Shown: in pieces, positions 53,455 to 61,782 of the stretch
Numbering within the stretch: the first letter of the stretch is position 1
Layout: each line of letters begins with the position of its first letter
DNA from: Bacteroidia bacterium
GTDB lineage: Bacteria; Bacteroidota; Bacteroidia; UKL13-3
DNA length: 64,000 nucleotides
Assembly: GCA_021740845.1 (NCBI GenBank)
Contig: JAIOYZ010000001.1
Coordinates: 83,246 to 147,245, forward strand
Direction: 5' to 3'
Notes under the pieces: model-generated
Database searches by the model: none
What the model was told of the DNA's origin: nothing
The model's input: the letters and a program-made list of their open reading frames with translations, nothing else
Position numbers and translations under genes: made by a program

Positions 53455-54633
53455 TTAACCTAATATCTCATTTAACAATTTCACCTTCAAATTCTTCAAA
53501 GTTGTTTTTTGCTGCTTAAGTTGCTCCATTGTTGTATCAAACTTTTTGAATACTGAAATCAACTCTTTTTGCTTTTCTTTTTTTGGCAGAATAAATTCCT
53601 GCATAGCCAAAGTTTTATTTTTAATAGTTGGCGAGAGAGAACCTTCTGAAATTTGAACGGCTCTGCTCATAAAAGTGTCACTCTGCATGAAGTAAGGAAG
53701 AAAGTCTTTTTCGATGTGGGTTTCATTGGCCCTTAAAATCATGCTATGTGCCGATGCAATACCATTAAAATGCGAAACTGCTACCTTGCGTAAATAAGCT
53801 CTGCGTTTCCCGAAAATAATATCGCCTTTGTATATTTTTAGTTTAGTTCCTATTACATCATCTGGCGTTCCTGTTCTTTCAATTTTTAGGTTGTCGGCAT
53901 CCAAATGTTCTAAGCCAACATAAGTTGTGAGTTCGGTTTTCTTTGGTTCAACTCTTTCTGAAATATTGATAGCTATTTTTTCAAACTTGACCGTTTCAAA
54001 ATCCTTTGCTTTTAAATGATTTCCAAATTCTTGTTTTTCGCTAAACAAATCTTTGAGCAATTTATGTTTTAGTTGATGTAAATTCTTCTCCTGCCCATCC
54101 ACCTGCTCCAAAGCCGTTTCTATAGATTGAAAAAGGGCAGCTATTTGTTTTTGCTCTTCGAGTGGAGGAAGAGGTATTTGGAATTGTTTTATATCAGTTG
54201 ATTTTACACTGGCCTGATTAACGGCTTTTTTGGTATACTTTAAAACTTGATTTATGAATTCATCTGATTTTATGAAGTAAAAAAGAAAAGTATTGTCAAT
54301 CTTTTTATTGTCAGAAACAAGTCGTAATAAATTTATGCCATGAATAACTTTGGCTTCAAGTTTAGGAACAATGGCACTCTTACCTATATGTTCTACACTA
54401 TTAATATGACTAACTAAAATATCTCCTTCATTTAGATAGTCATCATTATTAACCTTGTCATTTGTCCATTTAGTTTTTGCTAAATCAAAACTTCCATCTG
54501 CTATTGTTTGAATCCTTGAAACTCTGTATTCACCTTCGTCATCAAATTGATTTACATTTCTTCCATTCTTTAAAGAAAGCAAAACGCTATCAAGTGCAAC
54601 TCGTTTCCATATGTTTTTCTTTAAGTTAATCAT
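53455..54633 (-). CDS. hsdS: Type I restriction enzyme specificity subunit
   Basis: 392 residues with two target-recognition domains, each followed by a conserved helix: PLPPLEEQKQIAALFQSIET (about 155-174) and LPKKEKQKELISVFKKFDTT (about 350-369). It is shorter than many HsdS proteins, and the first TRD begins directly at the N-terminus (WKRVALDSVLLSLKNGRN). It sets the methylated sequence, which cannot be predicted here. Overlaps hsdM by 8 bp. Confidence 0.92.
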   Translation of the reverse strand: MINLKKNIWKRVALDSVLLSLKNGRNVNQFDDEGEYRVSRIQTIADGSFDLAKTKWTNDKVNNDDYLNEGDILVSHINSVEHIGKSAIVPKLEAKVIHGINLLRLVSDNKKIDNTFLFYFIKSDEFINQVLKYTKKAVNQASVKSTDIKQFQIPLPPLEEQKQIAALFQSIETALEQVDGQEKNLHQLKHKLLKDLFSEKQEFGNHLKAKDFETVKFEKIAINISERVEPKKTELTTYVGLEHLDADNLKIERTGTPDDVIGTKLKIYKGDIIFGKRRAYLRKVAVSHFNGIASAHSMILRANETHIEKDFLPYFMQSDTFMSRAVQISEGSLSPTIKNKTLAMQEFILPKKEKQKELISVFKKFDTTMEQLKQQKTTLKNLKVKLLNEILG

Positions 54634-56104
54634 GTGAAATACCGAGTTCTGTAAGTTTCGTAAATAAGCTTTTTAAACTGTTATTATATTCTACATTATT
54701 ACTTTTTATAGCCTCAATTAAATCTTCAAGATTGTTTTCATTCAAAATTTCTTTGGGTCTCACATATAATTGTATATTCAGATTTGAATTATTTGACAAT
54801 ACCTCCTTATTTGTGTTTACACTTGAAAAGCCTTCGATTTCTGTTAATTGCTTATAGGTATCTATAATCATTTTAATGTGGTGCTTTTCCAATAAAGCAT
54901 TTGTCCTTTCAATTCTAATTTCATCCTTTGCATCAATAAAAATGATTTTTCCTTTTCTTTCTTTTGGCTTTTTCATTCGACACACCAGCAAACAACTTTC
55001 CATGCTGCTGTTGTAAAACAAGTTTTTGCCCAAACCAATTACTGCATCTACATAATCTTCTTCAATCATGCGTTTGCGTATTTCGGCTTCGCTGTCCCTA
55101 AACAAAACGCCATGCGGCCAAAGCACTACACAACGGCCAGTTTCGGGGTTTAGGCTTTTCATTATGTGTTGTTGGAAAGCATAGTCTGCACAACCTTGTG
55201 GTGGCGTTCCCCAAATGTTGCGTCCAAAAGGGTCGTTCATCCATTTGCTTTGACTCCACTTTTTTACGCTGTATGGCGGATTCGCCATTATCACATCAAA
55301 CTTTTTCAGTTCGTCATTCTCCAATATCTGTGGGCTGTCTAAAGTGTCGCCCTGCACAATCAAAAATTCATCTACATTGTGCATAAACATATTGATACGG
55401 GCAATGGCAGAGGTAATGAGGTTGAGTTCCTGTCCGTATAGTTTCAGCGTTCGGTATTCTTTGCCTTGCTCTTTCAGGTGCAAAGCGGCACTTAGCAAAA
55501 TACCACCACTGCCACAGGTAGGGTCGTAAATACTTTCTCTGCTTTTGGGGTCGGTGATTTGTGTCATCAGTTTTACAACTGTTCTGTTGGTGTAAAACTC
55601 CGCAGCAGTATGTCCGCTATCGTCAGCAAATTTCTTAATCAGGTATTCGTAGCCTTCGCCCATAATGTCGTGGGGCACTTCGGCAATGGTGAGTTTCATT
55701 TTACTAAAATGCTCAATCAGGTCAAGCATTTTTTCGTCACTCATCCTGCGTTTGTTTGTCCATTGGGCATCGCCAAACACGTCATGCAGCATTTCAAAGT
55801 TGGCTTTCTCAATGCCGTTTAATGCCTTTTGTAAAAATGCACCCACATCAACGGTTTTCTTTCTTACGTCTTCCCAATGGCAACCATCTGGAATTTGAAA
55901 ACGGTGGTTTTCTGCAAATTCAGCATAACTTAAATCACCATCACTTTCTGATAAAGATGTTTGAAATTCTTCATCCCATAAATCACTTACCCTTTTGAAG
56001 AACAATAAAGGGAATATATATTGCTTAAAATCAGCAGCATCAATCATTCCTCGCAGAATATTAGCCGCACCCCAGAGATAATCTTCTAATTGTTTTTGAG
56101 TCAT
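54626..56104 (-). CDS. hsdM: Type I restriction enzyme M subunit (N6-adenine methyltransferase)
   Basis: About 492 residues from the start at 56104 (MTQKQLEDYLWGAANILRGM), which is the canonical HsdM_N start; the frame could extend 46 codons upstream, but that part is not HsdM-like. SAM motif I is YDPTCGSGGIL, and the catalytic motif is NPPYSVKKW. It is first in a tight operon. The DNA of its central part is visibly more GC-rich than the accessory genes behind it, so the core hsd genes and the insert may have different origins. Confidence 0.95.
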   Translation of the reverse strand: MTQKQLEDYLWGAANILRGMIDAADFKQYIFPLLFFKRVSDLWDEEFQTSLSESDGDLSYAEFAENHRFQIPDGCHWEDVRKKTVDVGAFLQKALNGIEKANFEMLHDVFGDAQWTNKRRMSDEKMLDLIEHFSKMKLTIAEVPHDIMGEGYEYLIKKFADDSGHTAAEFYTNRTVVKLMTQITDPKSRESIYDPTCGSGGILLSAALHLKEQGKEYRTLKLYGQELNLITSAIARINMFMHNVDEFLIVQGDTLDSPQILENDELKKFDVIMANPPYSVKKWSQSKWMNDPFGRNIWGTPPQGCADYAFQQHIMKSLNPETGRCVVLWPHGVLFRDSEAEIRKRMIEEDYVDAVIGLGKNLFYNSSMESCLLVCRMKKPKERKGKIIFIDAKDEIRIERTNALLEKHHIKMIIDTYKQLTEIEGFSSVNTNKEVLSNNSNLNIQLYVRPKEILNENNLEDLIEAIKSNNVEYNNSLKSLFTKLTELGISHD

Positions 56105-56297
56105 TTTATATTCTTGAAATTCGACTGTAAATTTAGATTTAAATTGATTAAAACGAATATTAATGTGCCTGTGAAAAAAAGGTGCTTTTAGTTTGGCGAA
56201 AGGTCGGAAATTGGTTTGCGCCCAGTTTATGTCAAATTGCAATATAGTTATTTATGTGGTTGGATTCCTGTCAAAATTGTTATATACTCCTCAATCC

Positions 56298-57707
56298 CTA
56301 AAAACTCAATTCCACTTTTTCCCTTAAATACGGAATGCTGATATTGTGGTAACCGTGTTCTTCAAATTTACCTTTAAATATATCCTGCGTTTTGGTTTCG
56401 CCATGAACCAAAAATATATGTTTTATTTTCTTCTTGTTCTGGCATTTTAACCATGTAAATATTTCGTTGTAATCGGCATGAGCACTGTAATAATCCATCG
56501 ACCTAACTTCTGCTTTTACACCAAATTCTTCTCCAAATATCCGCACTAATTTCTCGCCATTTTTTAATTTGCCTCCCAAACTTTCTGGCGTGCAATAACC
56601 TACCATTAAAATGGTGTTTTTAGGATTTTCAATAGCATTGGCAATATGGTGTTTTATTCGTCCTGCCTCTGCCATACCGCTTGCAGAAATAATAATACAA
56701 GGTTCCTTAAAGTCATTTAATGCCTTTGATTCTTCTACTTCTGTAATGTATTTTAAATTCTTAAACCCAAATGGATCTTTGTCTTTGTGGGCATATTCTA
56801 AAAAATCTTCTCGGTAACATTCTTGGTGTTGGCGCATAATTCCAGTAGCCTTTACAGAAAGCGGACTATCCACAAAAACCTTGATGTCTGGCATTCTTCC
56901 TTCGTTTACGGCTTTGTCTAAAATATAAATAATCTCTTGTGTTCTATCTACACTAAACGCAGGGATAATCAATTTGCCTTTTCTGTTTACACAGGTGTCT
57001 TCAATTAAATCCAACAATTCTTTTTCAGCATCTTCAATTTGTGGATGCAATCTATCTCCATAAGTGCTTTCGCAAATGAGGTAATCGCATTGCCTAAATG
57101 CTTGTGGGTCGCGTAGAATAGGGTCTTTGTACCTGCCAATATCTCCGCTAAAAGTAATTTTACAAACCTTATTGTCTTTGTTTCTAATGTCTAAATTAAC
57201 AATAGCACTTCCCAATAAATGACCCGCATCGTTAAAGCAAAGGGTAACTTCAGAATCAATTTTTAAATGTTCATCGTATCCCAATTCTTCCATAAACGAG
57301 ATGGCTTTTTGAGCATCTTCCTGCGTATACAAAGGTTCTATGGCACTCAATCCTTTCTTTGCTCTACGTTTATTGATATATTTTAAATCAGCAGTTTGTA
57401 TATGTGCTGAGTCCATTAACATAATCTCGCACAAACTTTTGGTGGCAGGCGTACAAAAAATAATTCCTTCAAAACCTTCACTCACCAATCTTGGAATTAA
57501 ACCACTATGGTCGATATGCGCATGAGATAAAATTAAATAGTCTATTTCCTTTGGGTCGAAACCAAAATGTCTGTTTAGGTCTTCTCTATTTTCTACATGG
57601 CCTTGAACCAAGCCACAATCTAAAAGTATTTTTGTTCCATTGGGTGTGGTAATAAGGTGTTTGCTGCCGGTAACCATTTGTGCAGCGCCAAAAAATTGAA
57701 CTTGCAT
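56298..57707 (-). CDS. MBL-fold beta-CASP RNA-processing exonuclease-like protein
   Basis: 469 residues of the COG1236 (YSH1/CPSF-type) family. Metal motif HAHIDHSG (about 60-67) is the HxHxDH signature. DAGHLLGSA and SGDIGRY follow, then the beta-CASP motifs (ESTYGDR, PAFSVDRTQE, ISASGMAEAGRIKHH) and HADYNEI near the end. It probably hydrolyses RNA phosphodiester bonds in the cytoplasm. The length is normal. It is unrelated to the restriction operon that ends 190 bp away and is divergent from the deoxynucleoside kinase. Confidence 0.9.
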   Translation of the reverse strand: MQVQFFGAAQMVTGSKHLITTPNGTKILLDCGLVQGHVENREDLNRHFGFDPKEIDYLILSHAHIDHSGLIPRLVSEGFEGIIFCTPATKSLCEIMLMDSAHIQTADLKYINKRRAKKGLSAIEPLYTQEDAQKAISFMEELGYDEHLKIDSEVTLCFNDAGHLLGSAIVNLDIRNKDNKVCKITFSGDIGRYKDPILRDPQAFRQCDYLICESTYGDRLHPQIEDAEKELLDLIEDTCVNRKGKLIIPAFSVDRTQEIIYILDKAVNEGRMPDIKVFVDSPLSVKATGIMRQHQECYREDFLEYAHKDKDPFGFKNLKYITEVEESKALNDFKEPCIIISASGMAEAGRIKHHIANAIENPKNTILMVGYCTPESLGGKLKNGEKLVRIFGEEFGVKAEVRSMDYYSAHADYNEIFTWLKCQNKKKIKHIFLVHGETKTQDIFKGKFEEHGYHNISIPYLREKVELSF

Positions 57708-57790
57708 AGTATTTTTCTTATTGGTTCAGCCCACAAGTTAAAAATCTTTTTGAGACGAAAAAATCAAATAAGATATCCACCAAACTAACA

Positions 57791-57798
57791 TACATTTG
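57791..57798 (+). promoter_or_regulatory. Putative -7 box for the deoxynucleoside kinase gene
   Basis: TACATTTG matches TAnnTTTG and lies 55 bp before the ATG. No clean -33 TTG is seen at the usual spacing. Confidence 0.4.
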
Positions 57799-57853
57799 CT
57801 GGTTACCTGATAAAATTGTTTTTTGCAGGTAATTAACATTTAGAGTTTATATC

Positions 57854-58465
57854 ATGCATTTAGCTATCGCCGGAAATATTGGTTCTGGAAAAACCACCCT
57901 TACAACATTGCTTTCAAAGCATTATAAGTTTGAACCACACTATGAAAATGTAGAAGACAATCCCTATATCAGTGATTTCTATGAGGACATGCAACGCTGG
58001 AGTTTTAATTTGCAAATCTTCTTTTTAAACTCTCGCTACAATACTTTGTTGCATTTGCAAAAGTCAAAAAAGAACATCATTCAAGATAGAACCATTTACG
58101 AAGATGCCAATATTTTTGCTCCCAACCTGCATAGCATGGGCTTAATGAGCACCCGCGATTTTGAAACCTACCAAAGCATGTTCGATTCTTTGAGCCAAAC
58201 CGTTAAGCCACCAGATTTGTTGGTTTATTTGCGTGCTTCTATTCCTCATCTGGTAAATAATATTCAAAAGCGTGGTAGAGATTACGAAGATAGCATCCGC
58301 TTGGATTACCTAAGAAGATTGAACGAGCGTTACGAAGCTTGGATTACCAGCTACAAACCCAAACACCTTATTATTGAGGTTGATGATATGAACTTTGCAG
58401 ACAACGCAGAGCATTTGGGAAATATCATCTCAAGAATTGAAGCAGAAATGAATGGCTTGTTTTAA
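57854..58465 (+). CDS. Deoxynucleoside kinase (dAK/dGK family)
   Basis: 203 residues. The P-loop is GNIGSGKTT (8-16). The DRT-containing motif is QDRTIYED (about 76-83, with the catalytic Glu nearby), and the LID arginines are in KRGRDYEDS. The N-terminal VEDNPYISDFYEDMQRWSFN is typical of bacterial deoxyadenosine/deoxyguanosine kinases. It phosphorylates salvaged deoxynucleosides in the cytoplasm. Monocistronic, with a strong terminator right after it. Confidence 0.92.
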   Translation: MHLAIAGNIGSGKTTLTTLLSKHYKFEPHYENVEDNPYISDFYEDMQRWSFNLQIFFLNSRYNTLLHLQKSKKNIIQDRTIYEDANIFAPNLHSMGLMSTRDFETYQSMFDSLSQTVKPPDLLVYLRASIPHLVNNIQKRGRDYEDSIRLDYLRRLNERYEAWITSYKPKHLIIEVDDMNFADNAEHLGNIISRIEAEMNGLF

Positions 58466-58494
58466 ACAAACTTCATTTAGAGAATAGAATTAAT

Positions 58495-58528
58495 AAAAAA
58501 GGCTGGAAAATTTTTCCAGCCTTTTTTT
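58495..58528. terminator. Bidirectional rho-independent terminator
   Basis: Perfect 16-bp stem AAAAAAGGCTGGAAAA/TTTTCCAGCCTTTTTT in a 34-nt element, ending in a T run on the plus strand and, by symmetry, on the minus strand. It separates the kinase gene from the convergent SDR gene. A dyad (core 58578-58587) lies between it and the SDR stop. Confidence 0.9.
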
Positions 58529-58592
58529 ATTTCTTTTTATTTCTTTTTGATCCAAACCTAGTCGACAACTATTTTTTGGTTCAAACCGAAAC

Positions 58593-59381
58593 CTACAAAC
58601 AACCTGTTCTACCGCCATCTACTGGAACGTTAATTCCTGTAATATAAGCAGCAAACGGACTAGCCAAGAAGCAGGCTGCATAAGCAATTTCCTTAGGTTC
58701 TGCAAATCTTCCCATAGGAATTTCACTTAGCATTTCTTTGTTCACTTCTTCAATGCTTTCGTTTTGTTTGCTGGCCTTTCCTTCTATAATTTGTTTCAAT
58801 CTATCTGTACCGGTTGCGCCAGGTAAAATATTGTTTACGGTAATTCCCATAGGCGCTAATTCGGTAGCCAATGTTTTGCTCCAGCTGGCAACTGCTCCAC
58901 GTATGGTATTAGAAACGCCCAAGCCTCTCAAAGGAATTTTTACACTGGTAGAAATAATATTTATAATGCGGCCATATCCACTTTGTTTCATTCCGTTTAC
59001 CACGCCTTGAACCAAATGATGACTGCTCAACAAATGTGCATTAAACGCATTTAAAAATTCTTCTGGCTTGGCATTAAGAGCTGGTCCGGGGCCTGGTCCA
59101 CCGCTATTGTTTACCAAAATTTGGTAGCTATAATGTGCTTGAATTTTAACTTCTAAAGCCTCTTTCACTTGCTCTGGTTTAGAGAAATCTGCCACCAAAA
59201 AATCATGCTTTTGACCATCTTCTGAAGGTAAATCGCGCACCACACGAGAAAGTAAATCGCCATTGCGAGCCATTAACGTAACATTGGCGCCCAAAGCTGC
59301 GAACTGCTTAGCAATTTCAAATCCAATGCCTTTGGTGCTCCCGCAAACCAAGGCATTCTTACCTTTTAAATTCATATCCAT
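58593..59381 (-). CDS. SDR-family oxidoreductase lacking the canonical YxxxK
   Basis: 262 residues. The cofactor motif GSTKGIG (14-20) and NNSGGPGPGPAL (about 91-102) place it in the classical SDR family close to 3-oxoacyl-ACP reductases. Where YxxxK is expected, it has SNTIR directly before GAVASWSKTLATELAP, so catalytic Tyr and Lys are replaced by Ser and Arg. A subgroup of bacterial SDRs has this change, and their activity is uncertain. It could be a non-catalytic binding protein or use different chemistry. Confidence 0.85.
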   Translation of the reverse strand: MDMNLKGKNALVCGSTKGIGFEIAKQFAALGANVTLMARNGDLLSRVVRDLPSEDGQKHDFLVADFSKPEQVKEALEVKIQAHYSYQILVNNSGGPGPGPALNAKPEEFLNAFNAHLLSSHHLVQGVVNGMKQSGYGRIINIISTSVKIPLRGLGVSNTIRGAVASWSKTLATELAPMGITVNNILPGATGTDRLKQIIEGKASKQNESIEEVNKEMLSEIPMGRFAEPKEIAYAACFLASPFAAYITGINVPVDGGRTGCL

Positions 59382-59398
59382 ATGGCAAAAATAAGGGA

Positions 59399-61156
59399 CT
59401 AATCTATACTATTTTGAATAATTGAATCCCAATGTTCCATTATTGTTTGCAAGTCCTTCGCAATTAATGGCTTTGATAAAAAGTCGTTCATTCCTGCTTC
59501 AAGGCATTTGGCTTTATCGTCGGTCATAGCATTGGCTGTCATGGCAATAATTGGAATATCCACTTTGCTTTTTCCATTTTGCCCACTTCTAATGCGCTGT
59601 GAGGTTTCGTATCCGTCCATCTCAGGCATTTGAAAATCCATAAAAATAAGATCAAATTGTTCTTCCATTAATTTTTGTAAAGCTATAACTCCATTCCCTG
59701 CAATAGAACATGCATACCCAAGTTTCTTAAGCATAGCTGCGGCCACTTTTTGGTTGATGATATTATCCTCAACTACAAGAATTTTTAGCTTAGATGGCTC
59801 TACTTTATCTTGTTTTATTTCTGTGGCTAAGGAGTCTTGAGGCTCTTCAATTTCTATGTTTAATTTGGAACAAAATTCCTTGAATAAATCCGTTTTCTTA
59901 AGGGGCTTAAATGCCAGCCAATCGTAGCCCAAAAGGTTGGCAGATTGCCTAAAAGAATTACTCTTATCTTTACTTAAGAATATTTTATAATCAAAAAAGC
60001 TTACAGGCAATGGGTTTTTGCGTTCTTCTTCTATCCAATTTAATTCATTGGTAACGCCTCTAATTAATATTTTCTTTCTGCTTGTTTCTGGTAAATCATC
60101 CAATTTAGAATTTACTATAAAGAAGCTGCGCATTCCCCAACTAGAAATCAAACTGGCAATTTTTTCGGCTAGAAAAGGATTCTCCTCCAAAATATAAGCA
60201 GCATAGCCAGATAATAGTGAGTTTTTCTCCCAAATGCCTAGGTCTTGTTTTTTTTGCAATAAGAAATTGGCAGAAAACCAGAAAATAGAACCTTCCCCTG
60301 GTTGACTACTAATTCCCACTTCTCCTCCCATCATTTCAACCAATTTTTTGCTTATGCTTAATCCTAATCCTGTACCTCCAAATTTTCTATTTGTAGAGGC
60401 ATCGGCTTGCATAAATGGAGAAAACAAGCGGTTCAATTTGTCTTTGGGTACTCCTATGCCAGAATCAATTACTTCAAACTTAAGTTGGCAATGAGTTTCG
60501 GTTTGAACCAAAGTACTTACCTTTATTCTAATTTGACCTTTCTCTGTAAACTTTAGGGCATTGCTAACCAAATTAAGGAGTATTTGTTTGAGTTTATTTG
60601 GGTCGCCAATTAGGTTATCTGGAACCAAATTTCGCTCGATGATTAACTCTAATTTTTTCTCATTGGCCTTGGCAGCAAAAATATCTAATACCTCAAATGC
60701 TGTATTGGATAAGGCAAAATCTATTTGCTCTAATTCTAACTTACCTGCCTCTATTTTGGAGAAATCTAAAATATCATTGATTAAACTCAATAGAATTTCG
60801 CTACTAACCAAAACCGTATGCACATAATCTTTCTGAAGGTTGTTTAAATTGGTATCGTTAAGCAGATGCGTCATTCCAATAATTCCGTTGAGAGGAGTGC
60901 GCAATTCATGACTAATGTTTGCAAAGAATTCGCGCTTGGCTATATTGGCTTGCTGGGCATTTTCAAGGGCGTCGTTTAATTCTTTCGTTCTTTGAAAAAC
61001 CACTTTTTCTAGGTTTTCACTTAAGTTTCTTAATTGCTCATTTTGTTCAAATAAGGCCAAACTTTTTTCTTCAAGTAGTTTTTCCGCTTGCCGCCTAGCG
61101 TCCCTTTCTCTATGAAAACGCTTCAACCATTTATTTTCAAAATCTAAATTATCCAT
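59399..61156 (-). CDS. Hybrid sensor histidine kinase/response regulator (H-NOX-associated)
   Basis: 585 residues with no membrane segment and no sensor domain of its own. An N-terminal coiled coil (about 10-75) leads to HisKA with [15 protein letters not shown] (about 78-92). The HATPase has N-box [11 protein letters not shown]1 DSGIGV and G2 GTGLGLSI. A degenerate linker (about 310-445) and a C-terminal receiver follow, with the acceptor Asp in [13 protein letters not shown] and Lys in LSKPL. It overlaps the H-NOX gene by 8 bp, so the H-NOX protein is its likely input domain, as in H-NOX/HahK pairs. One dyad lies inside the gene (core 60500-60509). Confidence 0.92.
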   Translation of the reverse strand: MDNLDFENKWLKRFHRERDARRQAEKLLEEKSLALFEQNEQLRNLSENLEKVVFQRTKELNDALENAQQANIAKREFFANISHELRTPLNGIIGMTHLLNDTNLNNLQKDYVHTVLVSSEILLSLINDILDFSKIEAGKLELEQIDFALSNTAFEVLDIFAAKANEKKLELIIERNLVPDNLIGDPNKLKQILLNLVSNALKFTEKGQIRIKVSTLVQTETHCQLKFEVIDSGIGVPKDKLNRLFSPFMQADASTNRKFGGTGLGLSISKKLVEMMGGEVGISSQPGEGSIFWFSANFLLQKKQDLGIWEKNSLLSGYAAYILEENPFLAEKIASLISSWGMRSFFIVNSKLDDLPETSRKKILIRGVTNELNWIEEERKNPLPVSFFDYKIFLSKDKSNSFRQSANLLGYDWLAFKPLKKTDLFKEFCSKLNIEIEEPQDSLATEIKQDKVEPSKLKILVVEDNIINQKVAAAMLKKLGYACSIAGNGVIALQKLMEEQFDLIFMDFQMPEMDGYETSQRIRSGQNGKSKVDIPIIAMTANAMTDDKAKCLEAGMNDFLSKPLIAKDLQTIMEHWDSIIQNSID

Positions 61157-61685
61157 TTAGGGAAATGGTAAATTTTACCGATTTATTTTCTAAAACTTCT
61201 TTTTCTAAATTTCCTTCTTTGTGGTAAAAATCCAAAGCTCCAAGAATTAATCCTTCTGCTAAGGCTCCGTAATGCCTTTCACTGGTGTAAATTAATTCAA
61301 GTTGGGTTGCACTTAAATAAGAAGATTGAAATTTGGGTAGTTCTGCGTCGGGATATAATTTTCTTACCTCAATATGGATGTAATTTTCTATGCTGGATAA
61401 AAAATCCAAAACATCCTTCGCATTATTTACAAAATGTGGATAGGCCGTGCTAAGTGTTTGAAACAAATACCTTCCAAATGCTACCAACAAATTCTCTGGC
61501 TTAATATTGGTTTCGGCACTTAAGGCTTGAACCAACAAATTCATCTCTTGATGGCTATAAGTGCCAACTGCTGTATATGCTCCTTTAGAAGAAACATTCG
61601 ATTTTTCGATAATTGTATCTACCATGTCCATAGAAAACTCCTTTTCTACCATGGTCAAAAATTCTGTAAAAATTATTCCTTTCAT
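61149..61685 (-). CDS. H-NOX heme-nitric oxide/oxygen-binding sensor
   Basis: 178 residues, the size of a single H-NOX domain. The proximal heme ligand is His104 in [19 protein letters not shown], and the heme propionate clamp YxSxR is YTSER (133-137). The N-terminal [16 protein letters not shown] matches the family start. In bacteria H-NOX proteins bind NO and control the kinase encoded next to them, often in biofilm or quorum responses. The overlapping hybrid kinase supports that role. Whether it also binds O2 depends on the distal Tyr, which I cannot place. Confidence 0.9.
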   Translation of the reverse strand: MKGIIFTEFLTMVEKEFSMDMVDTIIEKSNVSSKGAYTAVGTYSHQEMNLLVQALSAETNIKPENLLVAFGRYLFQTLSTAYPHFVNNAKDVLDFLSSIENYIHIEVRKLYPDAELPKFQSSYLSATQLELIYTSERHYGALAEGLILGALDFYHKEGNLEKEVLENKSVKFTISLNG

Positions 61686-61782
61686 TCTTTTTAAAATTGA
61701 CTACCAAATAAAAACAAAAAAAGAAGAATGAAAAAGTTTTAAAAAAATCCAACAACTTCATCGAAACATCTTATTTTGCAAC

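Noticed and set aside
46183..56104. Restriction island as a BREX, DISARM or Druantia locus
   Set aside because: The core is plainly HsdM, HsdS and HsdR, and the marker genes of those systems (pglZ, drmAB, druE) are absent.
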